In this document: in pieces, positions 1 to 6,041 of the stretch
Layout: each line of letters opens with the position of its first letter
Position numbering within the stretch: the stretch's first letter is position 1
NCBI GenBank assembly: GCA_012797215.1
Contig: JAAZPN010000101.1
Span: 1-6,041 of the forward strand
Origin: Chloroflexota bacterium
GTDB taxonomy: Bacteria; Chloroflexota; Anaerolineae; Anaerolineales; Anaerolineaceae
Length of the DNA stretch: 6,041 nucleotides
Direction: 5' to 3'
Notes under the pieces: generated by a model
Told to the model about the DNA's origin: nothing
What the model saw: the letters and a program-made list of their open reading frames with translations, nothing else
Databases searched by the model: none
Position numbers and translations under genes: made by a program

Positions 1-1
1 G

Positions 2-676
2 GAAGAAATTCTTTACCCGGCAATGGAAGACTTCGCGCTGGATATTATCATTGGAAAAGGCCCTGCCGCAAAATCTGTACGTCTAAAGCTGCCGCGCTTT
101 ACCGTGGTTGGCGCGACCACGCGCCTGGCGCTGCTGACTGCCCCTTTGCGAGCTCGTTTTGGCGCGGTTTACCGCCTTGATTATTACGATCAAGAATCCC
201 TGGCAAAAATCATCCGGCGTGGAGCGGGTTTGTTGAACGTGCCGTTTGACCAGGAGGGCATCCTGGAAATTGCCCGACGTTCGCGCGGCACGCCTCGAAT
301 TGCTCTGCGCATCCTCAGACGCGTGCGGGATTTCGCCGAAGTGAGAGCGGACGGGCGCATTACGCCCCAGGTGGCAGTCGAGAGCCTGGAATTAATGAAT
401 ATTGATGGCATGGGCTTGGATGACCTGGACCGCCGCGTGCTGTTGTGCATCATTGAGAAATATGGCGGCGGCCCGGTTGGCTTGAATACTGTAGCGGCAT
501 CCGTCAGCGAAGAATCCGACACGATTATGGATGTGGTAGAGCCCTACCTGATGCAACTTGGCTTCCTGGAACGCACCGCCCAGGGCAGGGTGGCGACGCC
601 GCTAGCGCACGCCCACCTGGGAAAACCTTACAATGGTTCGCGTGAACAACCACCCCTTTTTAACCAAAATAGTTAA
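2..676 (+). CDS. ruvB: Holliday junction branch migration ATPase RuvB, 3' part (5' end outside window)
   Basis: RuvB is the hexameric AAA+ motor that drives branch migration of Holliday junctions together with RuvA, feeding RuvC in recombinational repair in the cytoplasm. The frame is already open at base 2 and reads [15 protein letters not shown], the segment that directly follows the Walker B motif in this family. The Walker A and B motifs therefore lie upstream of the window, and roughly the first third of the protein is missing because of the window edge. Seen here in order: sensor 1 (VVGATTR, about 104-124), the arginine-finger segment LRARFG (about 146-163), the sensor 2 helix ([20 protein letters not shown], about 284-343), and the C-terminal winged-helix domain beginning [12 protein letters not shown] (from about 464). 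The C-terminus ends shortly after the family's usual [14 protein letters not shown] stretch, so it looks intact. The ATG at 23 is an internal methionine, not the start. queA follows after 15 bases, suggesting co-transcription. Identification is very secure. Confidence 0.97.
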   Translation, partial: EEILYPAMEDFALDIIIGKGPAAKSVRLKLPRFTVVGATTRLALLTAPLRARFGAVYRLDYYDQESLAKIIRRGAGLLNVPFDQEGILEIARRSRGTPRIALRILRRVRDFAEVRADGRITPQVAVESLELMNIDGMGLDDLDRRVLLCIIEKYGGGPVGLNTVAASVSEESDTIMDVVEPYLMQLGFLERTAQGRVATPLAHAHLGKPYNGSREQPPLFNQNS

Positions 677-691
677 TCTCCAACTTCAGCC

Positions 692-1711
692 ATGAGAACA
701 GACGATTTTGACTATTTTCTGCCGCCTGAGTTTATCGCCCAGACGCCAGCTGAACCGCGCGACCATTCGCGCTTGCTGGTAATGGACCGTGCATCCGGCA
801 GACTTTCTCACGACTTTTTTTATCACATAGACAATTATCTGAAACCAGGGGATTTGCTGGTCGTTAATCGCACCCGGGTCATACCCGCGCGTTTGTACGG
901 ACGCAAAGTGCCAGGCGGCGGTCGGGTGGAAGTGCTGCTGTTGCGTCAGCTAGACGAAAGAACCTGGGAGTGCCTGGTGGGCGGCAAAGGTCTGCGCGAA
1001 GGGGCACGAATAGCTATCGAAAATGGGCCAGCAGCTCGCGTTGAGGCAGTTTTGGAAAGCTCCAAGCGCGTGGTTGCCTTTGACGACGCTATTGAGCGTT
1101 ATTATGCGCAAGCCGGGCACGTGCCCCTCCCGCCGTACATTCATAACGAAGCGGTTGATCCCGAACGCTATCAGACAGTCTATAACCAGGTGCCCGGGTC
1201 TGCCGCTGCGCCAACTGCTGGCTTGCACTTTACCGAGGCTTTAATTGCCCGGTTAAACCAGAAGGGCATCAGCCTGGCTGAACTTACTTTGCACGTTGGG
1301 TTGGATACATTCGCGCCGGTGACGGAAGCGGACCCAAGCACCCATAAAATCCATCAGGAATGGTGCCAGCTGAGCGTGGAAAACGCGGAGAAGATCAATG
1401 AAGTAAAGGCGCAAGGTGGGCGCGTGATTGCGGTTGGAACCACTTCAGTGCGCGCATTAGAAAGCGCGGCGGCAGCTAACCAGAAGGGGAAGCTTGCCGC
1501 GTTTTGCGGGCAAACCGGACTGTTTATCCTGCCGGGATACCAGTTTAAGGTGGCAGACGGTATGATAACCAATTTCCACCTGCCCAAATCCACGCTTATC
1601 ATGCTTGTCAGCGCGTTCGCCGGTCGCGAAAGCGTATTGAATGCTTACGAGATTGCCAAGAAGGAAGGATATCGCTTCTATTCCTTTGGCGACGCGATGC
1701 TTATTCTCTAA
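692..1711 (+). CDS. queA: S-adenosylmethionine:tRNA ribosyltransferase-isomerase QueA
   Basis: QueA transfers and isomerises the ribosyl part of S-adenosylmethionine onto 7-aminomethyl-7-deazaguanine at the wobble position of GUN-anticodon tRNAs, giving epoxyqueuosine, the next-to-last step of queuosine synthesis. At 339 residues it is near the usual family length and looks complete. Family signatures are: MRTDDFDYFLPPEFIAQTP at the N-terminus; NRTRVIPARLYG (residues 59-70, where many homologues have NDTRV or NNTRV); HVPLPPYI; YQTVY followed by the highly conserved APTAGLHF (173-180); VGTTSVRALES (248-258); NFHLPKSTLIMLVSAFAG (294-311); and the typical C-terminal YRFYSFGDAMLI. The ATG at 692 gives the expected N-terminus. 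The 15 bases before it (tctccaacttcagcc) contain no Shine-Dalgarno match, so translation may be coupled to ruvB termination or use an SD-independent start. The gene's neighbours give no further Q-pathway genes (tgt, queG/H) inside the window. Confidence 0.97.
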   Translation: MRTDDFDYFLPPEFIAQTPAEPRDHSRLLVMDRASGRLSHDFFYHIDNYLKPGDLLVVNRTRVIPARLYGRKVPGGGRVEVLLLRQLDERTWECLVGGKGLREGARIAIENGPAARVEAVLESSKRVVAFDDAIERYYAQAGHVPLPPYIHNEAVDPERYQTVYNQVPGSAAAPTAGLHFTEALIARLNQKGISLAELTLHVGLDTFAPVTEADPSTHKIHQEWCQLSVENAEKINEVKAQGGRVIAVGTTSVRALESAAAANQKGKLAAFCGQTGLFILPGYQFKVADGMITNFHLPKSTLIMLVSAFAGRESVLNAYEIAKKEGYRFYSFGDAMLIL

Positions 1712-1790
1712 AGTTAACTAAATTCTTACTTCCATCCCTTACACTAGTACTGGAACAAGTATTGCAACTAATGAAAGTACGTCAAAAAAC

Positions 1791-1798
1791 TGAGGTAA
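1791..1798 (+). promoter_or_regulatory. Ribosome binding site of clpC
   Basis: The string tgaggtaa contains GAGGT (1792-1796), a good match to the anti-Shine-Dalgarno sequence. It lies 9 bases before the ATG at 1806 and 12 bases before a second, adjacent ATG at 1809. The spacing favours 1806, although either start would change the protein by only one methionine. No convincing sigma-70 promoter pair, CIRCE element or other heat-shock operator was found in the 94-base gap between queA and clpC, so whether clpC has its own promoter there is open. Confidence 0.75.
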
Positions 1799-1805
1799 CC
1801 CAATT

Positions 1806-4274
1806 ATGATGCGTTTTGATAAATTTTCTGAAAGAGCGCAGGACGTCGCCGCGCGTGCCGCGGAGATAATCCAGCGCTATGGGCACACACAAATCGACAC
1901 AGAACATATCCTGCTGGCTCTAATTGAGCAGCCGGAGGGAATGGTTTCTCAAATTCTGGACATGTTGAAAGTCGACTCGTCCGAATTAGCCGAATTTATT
2001 GATAATATGCTGCGTGTTACGCCCAAAGCAAATATCTTTGGCGGTCATTCAGGGCAGATCTTTATGACGCCACGCGTCAAGATGGCAGTAGATGTCGCCA
2101 AGAACGAGGCCAGCCGGCTAGGCGATGAGTACATTTCCACCGAACATCTTTTTCTTGCGATTTTGGCGGAACGCAACACCATGTTGGCGCGCAAACTGGA
2201 GGAATACGGCATAACCCGCGCCAAGGTTATGGAAGCAGTACAAGATATCCGCGGTGTGAAGAAGTTTTCGGAAACTCGCAGCGAACCCCAGTACAAGACT
2301 TTGGATAAATACTCACGCAACCTGACCCAGGCAGCACGGGAAGGAAAGCTTGACCCGATTTACGGCCGTGAGGTGGAAATTTCACGGTTAATCCAGATTT
2401 TGTGCCGCAGAACCAAAAATAACCCGGTACTGATTGGCGAAGCTGGGGTGGGGAAGACAGCGATTGTGGAAGGCCTGGCGCAAAAAATCGCGAATAATGA
2501 TGTGCCGGAAATCCTGGAAGACAAACGCGTGGTCGCGCTCGACCTGGGCGCGATGATTGCTGGCACTCGTTTTCGCGGGGAGTTCGAGGAGCGTTTGAAG
2601 GACTCTATTGAGGAGATTCAAAAATCTTCGGGAGAAGTTATCCTGTTCATTGATGAACTCCACACCGTGGTAGGCGCAGGCGCGGCTCAAGGAGCGATGG
2701 ATGCGTCGAATATGCTCAAGCCGGCTTTGGCGCGGGGAGATTTACAGTGCATTGGCGCGACAACCCTGGACGAATATCACAAATTCATTGAGAAGGATGC
2801 CGCCCTGGAAAGACGCTTTGCGCCTATCTTCGTGGAAGAACCAAGCATCGATGATACGATCCAGATGCTGCGCAGTCTGCGGGACCGTTATGAAGCGCAT
2901 CACAAAGTGACGATATCGGATGAGGCGCTTAGCGCGGCTGCCAAGCTCTCCTCTCGTTATATGACGGACCGCAAACTTCCCGATAAAGCTATTGATTTGA
3001 TGGACGAAGCCGCAGCGAAATTGCGGGTGGCGTTGTATTCCATGCCTGAAACGCTGCGCGACCAAAAACGAGAAATTGAGCGCCTGGCGGCGGAGGAAGA
3101 ACAGGCCAGTGTGGAGCGCGATTATGAGCGCGCCGTGAAGATGAAAGCGGAACGACTGCAGCTTGAGCAGCAATTTAACGCACAGCGCGAGAAGTGGGAA
3201 GTTGAACAAAAACTGGATGAGGTCGTTGACATTAACGACATTGCTGACGTCATCCATCAATGGACAGGCATACCACTAACACAGCTAATGGAAAGTGAAG
3301 CCCAAAAGCTGCTGCATATGGAAGACCGCCTGCACGAACGGATTATTGGGCAGGACGAAGCCATTAAAGCGATCTCAGACGCGATTCGTCGGGCGCGTTC
3401 GGGAATGAAAGACCCGAGGCGGCCAAGCGGTTCGTTTATTTTCATCGGGCCTTCTGGGGTCGGTAAAACGGAGCTTGCCAAAGCGTTGGCAGAATTCCTG
3501 TTTGATGACGAAGACGCCTTGGTGCGTATAGACATGAGCGAATATCGTGAACAGCATACCGTATCGCGTCTGTTTGGAGCGCCCCCTGGTTATGTTGGTT
3601 ATGAAGAAGGCGGTCAACTCACCGAAGCTGTTCGCCGCAGACCGTACCGCGTGGTGCTATTTGATGAAATTGAGAAGGCTCATCCGGAAGTCTGGAACGC
3701 GCTGCTCCAAATTTTGGATGACGGCAGGCTGACCGACGGGCAGGGGCACATTGTGGACTTCCGCAATACTGTTCTGATTATGACCAGCAACCTTGGCACC
3801 GAATTTGTCAAGAAGGGCGGAGCGCTTGGCTTCTTGGATGACAGTGACGATGAAGATGTGAAATCTTCCCAGGAAAAGATTCAAAAGGCACTCAAGAACG
3901 CCTTTCGACCGGAGTTCCTGAATCGGATTGACGACATCATCATATTCTCGCCGCTTTCGCACGAAAATGTGATGGGCATCGTGACGCTTCAGTTGGATGA
4001 ACTTCAGGAGCGTTTGGATGAGTACGGAGTCTCGATGGAAATCAGCGCCGCCGCGCGTTCCTGGCTGGCAGACCAAGGCTATGATCCTTTGCTTGGCGCC
4101 AGGCCGCTCAAGCGGGCTATGCAGAAATACCTGGAAAGCCCTCTGGCAACCCAGCTCCTGGCCAGCGGCTATCAGCCGGGCGATGTTGTCCTCGTAGACA
4201 AAGATCCGGAAGGCGCGCTCACTTTCACAAAAAGGGAGGGCGCGAATTCTGGGTCCACATCTGACAACATCTAA
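1806..4274 (+). CDS. clpC: ATP-dependent Clp protease ATP-binding subunit ClpC (Hsp100 unfoldase)
   Basis: ClpC is a cytoplasmic double-ring AAA+ unfoldase that threads proteins into the ClpP peptidase for degradation. At 822 residues it is close to the usual ClpC size. In order: two Clp-N repeats (about residues 4-70 and 80-145, each with an [12 protein letters not shown] core); the D1 AAA+ domain with Walker A GEAGVGKT (211-218), pore loop GTRFRGEF (F256), Walker B ILFIDE (279-284) and an arginine finger at R336/R337; a short middle domain carrying a UVR-type coiled motif (about 418-455, [20 protein letters not shown]); and the D2 domain with Walker A GPSGVGKT (548-555), pore loop GYVGYEEGG (Y596), Walker B VVLFDE (616-621), [10 protein letters not shown] near R707 and sensor 2 GARPLKR. 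An LGF tripeptide (674-676) sits where the ClpP-docking loop belongs. The short UVR middle domain and the ClpP loop separate it from ClpB, which has a long middle domain and no such loop. No ctsR, mcsA or mcsB lies next to it, unlike the Bacillus operon. Confidence 0.96.
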   Translation: MMRFDKFSERAQDVAARAAEIIQRYGHTQIDTEHILLALIEQPEGMVSQILDMLKVDSSELAEFIDNMLRVTPKANIFGGHSGQIFMTPRVKMAVDVAKNEASRLGDEYISTEHLFLAILAERNTMLARKLEEYGITRAKVMEAVQDIRGVKKFSETRSEPQYKTLDKYSRNLTQAAREGKLDPIYGREVEISRLIQILCRRTKNNPVLIGEAGVGKTAIVEGLAQKIANNDVPEILEDKRVVALDLGAMIAGTRFRGEFEERLKDSIEEIQKSSGEVILFIDELHTVVGAGAAQGAMDASNMLKPALARGDLQCIGATTLDEYHKFIEKDAALERRFAPIFVEEPSIDDTIQMLRSLRDRYEAHHKVTISDEALSAAAKLSSRYMTDRKLPDKAIDLMDEAAAKLRVALYSMPETLRDQKREIERLAAEEEQASVERDYERAVKMKAERLQLEQQFNAQREKWEVEQKLDEVVDINDIADVIHQWTGIPLTQLMESEAQKLLHMEDRLHERIIGQDEAIKAISDAIRRARSGMKDPRRPSGSFIFIGPSGVGKTELAKALAEFLFDDEDALVRIDMSEYREQHTVSRLFGAPPGYVGYEEGGQLTEAVRRRPYRVVLFDEIEKAHPEVWNALLQILDDGRLTDGQGHIVDFRNTVLIMTSNLGTEFVKKGGALGFLDDSDDEDVKSSQEKIQKALKNAFRPEFLNRIDDIIIFSPLSHENVMGIVTLQLDELQERLDEYGVSMEISAAARSWLADQGYDPLLGARPLKRAMQKYLESPLATQLLASGYQPGDVVLVDKDPEGALTFTKREGANSGSTSDNI

Positions 4275-4288
4275 ACCAAATGTATAAA
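4261..4288 (+). promoter_or_regulatory. Candidate sigma-70-type promoter for the cNMP/PH membrane protein gene
   Basis: A -35-like CTGACA (4261-4266, five of six matches to TTGACA) is separated by 16 bases from a -10-like TATAAA (4283-4288, five of six matches to TATAAT). The -35 box lies inside the last codons of clpC. Transcription would be expected to begin about 4294-4296, within the left arm of the hairpin at 4291-4314. Transcripts from this promoter would therefore lack a complete hairpin. This is the best promoter-like pair I noticed upstream of the gene at 4385. It is a match by eye only, in a locally A-rich stretch where chance hits are easy. Confidence 0.45.
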
Positions 4289-4290
4289 AA

Positions 4291-4314
4291 CGCTGCCCGC
4301 GAAAGCGGGCAGCG
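4291..4314. terminator. Perfect 10-bp GC-rich hairpin after clpC, probable transcription terminator
   Basis: The arms cgctgcccgc (4291-4300) and gcgggcagcg (4305-4314) are perfectly complementary and enclose the loop GAAA. In plus-strand RNA this is a GNRA tetraloop closed by C-G, a very stable form. It begins 16 bases after the clpC stop codon, the usual place for a terminator. The plus strand has no T-run after the stem (it continues cagcaatactt), so it is not a textbook intrinsic terminator in that direction. The plus strand has five A residues just before the stem, so read on the minus strand the same hairpin is followed by TTTTTATACATTT, which fits the textbook form. It may be bidirectional, may rely on Rho, or may protect the clpC mRNA 3' end. 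Confidence 0.65.
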
Positions 4315-4384
4315 CAGCAATACTTAAACGCTCAGGTTCGAAAGAAGCTGTTTCCACCAGGAGCAGCGGAAAAGTAAAAGAAGT

Positions 4385-6041
4385 ATGCCCGCTGATGCTA
4401 ACGCCCTTAAAGAATTAATGTCCGCGCATCCTCTGTTCAGCCTTTTGGATGAGGAAAACGCGCGGGAATTAGCTGATTCAGCGCAGCTGCAGACATGGGA
4501 AGCGGGAAAAACCTTATATGATTTCGCTTCCAACGCGGATGGCGCGTTCTTAATTGCCGCGGGAAGAATTGAACTCACCGCCTTTGTAAATCCTGGAATC
4601 ACCCGAACAATTACCAGCGGAGAGCTGATTGGCGATGAATGCCTGGATGGACAGACCATTCGCGCGCAGACCGCCCGAGCGCAAACGGATTGCGCTTGCT
4701 GGCTCTTTCCCAGCGCACAGCTCCAAGAGGCTTTCCTTGGCAATCAGCAAATTACGCAGGCCCGCTCGGTGTTGACACAAAGCAAGCTCTTGGCAGAGCG
4801 CGTACGCATGAGCTGGCTCGAGAAGGATGAGCAGGTTCACTTAATCACCCGCAAGCATCCGGTTTTTCTGCTGCTCAGCCTGCTTTTGCCTTTGCTTAGT
4901 TTCGCGTTATTAGTAATTGGCGCGGCTTGGTTTGGGTCGCAGAGACCAGACCTGGCTGTGTTAGTGATTATCGCGGGGTTTGTTATTGGCTCGCTTTGGT
5001 TGGCATGGAATAATCATAACTGGGCTAACGATTACTACATCATCACCAACCACCGCATGGTCTGGGTGGAAAAAGTATCTGGATTCTACGAATCCCGCCA
5101 GGAAGCGCCGCTGGGAATGGTGGTTTCCGTAGGGGTTCAAAGCACGCAAGCCGGCCGGATCTTGGGTTACGCGGATGTGGTTGTGCGCACCATTATCGGG
5201 AATGTGCGCTTCAATCGGGTGGCGGACGCGAATGTCATAGAGCACCTGGTCGAGGTGTTTTGGCGGCGCAGGCAGTCTGACGAAGCCGCTTTTGAAGAAG
5301 AAAAAATGCGCGCGGCGCTCCGCCAGAAGTTGACCGGCTCGGGGGATACGCTGCGTGTGAAGGCAAAAGAAGCTGATAATCTGCCCATGGAAACTGACTT
5401 GCCATTGCGAGAAAAAAGTTTCTTTGCCTGGATATTTGGCGATTTTTTGAAGGTTCGCAACGAAATTGGCGGGATCACTACCTACCGAAAGCATTGGTTC
5501 ATCTTACTGCGCAAAGCGCTGTTGCCAATTGTGGTATTAGCGGGTGGAATAATCCTGCTGGCGGCTGTATTTACCTGGAATTTCACGCTCTTGCCATATA
5601 ACGCGTCGGTTTTTTTTGGAATTCTTTTAACCCTGGTGGGTTTTGTGTGGTTGATTTACAACTATGCGGATTGGCGCAACGACATCTTTCGTCTCACACC
5701 AGACCAGGTGATTGATATTGACCGCAAGCCGCTTGGTCGGGAATCGAAGCGCAGCGCGCCGTTGGAAAAAATACTGGCAGTCGAATATGAACGCCGTGGA
5801 ATTATCCCGATGCTGCTCAATTTTGGCACCGTTTTTATCCGCGTATCCACCGAAGTGCTGACCTTTGATAATGTTTACCAACCCTCCAAGGTTCAGGAAG
5901 ATATTTTTCGAAGGATGCAAACCGCGGCGGCTGCCTCCCGTGAACGTGACATCGATGCGGAACGTGAACGCGTAGCGCGCTGGTTCAGCGTGTACCACGA
6001 CCAAACCCAAACCCAAGACCCTACAAAAAGATTGAGCCCAC
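4385..6041 (+). CDS. Membrane protein with N-terminal cNMP-binding-like domain and two (2-TM + PH-like) modules; 3' end outside window
   Basis: The frame runs 552 codons from ATG 4385 to the window end without a stop, so the C-terminus is not seen. Residues about 13-125 look like a cyclic-nucleotide-binding beta-barrel: HPLFSLLDEENARELA start, FLIAAGRIEL strand, and the phosphate-binding-cassette equivalent GDECLDGQTIRAQT (83-96), which keeps the Arg (R93) but has Asp where the usual Gly-Glu has Glu. Two hydrophobic helices follow (about 159-183 and 188-208), then a PH-like domain resembling the bacterial bPH2/DUF304 type (about 213-295, starting NWANDYYIITNHRMVWVEK). A charged linker (about 296-367) leads to a second helix pair (about 371-396 and 406-426) and a second PH-like domain (about 430-512). 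A charged tail follows. All soluble parts are probably cytoplasmic. The first in-frame stop upstream is at 4325 and no ATG, GTG or TTG lies between it and 4385. An AGGAG at 4359-4363 is too far (21 bases) and AAGAAG just before the ATG too near for a normal ribosome site, so the ATG at 4418 is a weaker alternative. The function is unknown; a ligand-responsive membrane scaffold or regulator is inference. Confidence 0.85.
   Translation, partial: MPADANALKELMSAHPLFSLLDEENARELADSAQLQTWEAGKTLYDFASNADGAFLIAAGRIELTAFVNPGITRTITSGELIGDECLDGQTIRAQTARAQTDCACWLFPSAQLQEAFLGNQQITQARSVLTQSKLLAERVRMSWLEKDEQVHLITRKHPVFLLLSLLLPLLSFALLVIGAAWFGSQRPDLAVLVIIAGFVIGSLWLAWNNHNWANDYYIITNHRMVWVEKVSGFYESRQEAPLGMVVSVGVQSTQAGRILGYADVVVRTIIGNVRFNRVADANVIEHLVEVFWRRRQSDEAAFEEEKMRAALRQKLTGSGDTLRVKAKEADNLPMETDLPLREKSFFAWIFGDFLKVRNEIGGITTYRKHWFILLRKALLPIVVLAGGIILLAAVFTWNFTLLPYNASVFFGILLTLVGFVWLIYNYADWRNDIFRLTPDQVIDIDRKPLGRESKRSAPLEKILAVEYERRGIIPMLLNFGTVFIRVSTEVLTFDNVYQPSKVQEDIFRRMQTAAAASRERDIDAERERVARWFSVYHDQTQTQDPTKRLSP

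Noticed and set aside
23..25. ATG at 23 as a true ruvB start
   Set aside because: The frame is open upstream to base 2 and the residues before it (EEILYPA) match the family, so this is an internal methionine of a gene cut by the window edge.
1762..1790. Possible promoter for clpC starting with TTGCAA
   Set aside because: The sequence 17 bases downstream is aaaaac, which is not a credible -10 box; other pairings in the gap were equally weak.
1780..1799. Possible CtsR operator (cgtcaaa followed by aggtaac) before clpC
   Set aside because: The second heptad is a poor match and the spacing is six bases instead of three; CtsR is also mainly a Firmicutes regulator.
2742..3260. Minus-strand open frame of 172 codons within clpC
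   Set aside because: It is antisense to highly conserved ClpC coding sequence and shows no recognisable protein family.
1806..4274. Assignment of the AAA+ gene as the disaggregase ClpB
   Set aside because: The middle domain is short and has a UVR-like motif, and an LGF ClpP-docking loop is present; both are ClpC features and not ClpB features.
4639..4830. Short plus-strand open frame of 63 codons
   Set aside because: It is in a different frame inside the cNMP-binding-like domain, with no family resemblance and no ribosome site of note.
4961..5494. Long minus-strand open frame of 177 codons
   Set aside because: It lies antisense to the membrane-protein gene, has no recognisable domain and is rich in His, Pro and Arg, as expected for a shadow frame. 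The plus-strand frame has coherent domains throughout.

Overview
The window holds a run of four genes, all on the plus strand, with no sign of a mobile element, CRISPR array, tRNA or rRNA. Base composition and codon choice look even throughout, with a G+C content slightly above half by eye. The gene set fits a member of the Chloroflexota, probably class Anaerolineae. The reasons are the QueA and ClpC sequence style and the last gene, a cyclic-nucleotide-binding-like domain fused to membrane-anchored PH domains, an architecture I associate with that group. This assignment rests on family memory and was not tested by a search.

Layout. Positions 2-676 are the 3' two thirds of ruvB, the Holliday-junction branch-migration motor. 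After 15 bases comes a complete queA (692-1711), which makes the epoxyqueuosine precursor in tRNA. ruvB-queA adjacency is a common bacterial arrangement and probably reflects co-transcription. A 94-base gap with a good ribosome binding site leads to a complete clpC (1806-4274), an AAA+ unfoldase with the loop needed to dock on ClpP. Just after its stop lies a perfect 10-bp hairpin with a GAAA loop (4291-4314). A sigma-70-like promoter candidate (4261-4288) overlaps the end of clpC and points into the next gene.

From 4385 to the window end, one long frame stays open for 552 codons without a stop. It encodes a protein that is mostly visible but cut by the window edge. Its order is an N-terminal cNMP-binding-like beta-barrel, two transmembrane helices, a PH-like domain, a charged linker, two more transmembrane helices and a second PH-like domain. 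The two membrane/PH units are clearly related to each other. This is the least characterised gene here and the most interesting object in the window.

The first three genes are housekeeping functions: recombination and repair, tRNA modification, and protein quality control. I see no evidence that the four genes form one dedicated system, and nothing here amounts to a clearly new defence or metabolic system.
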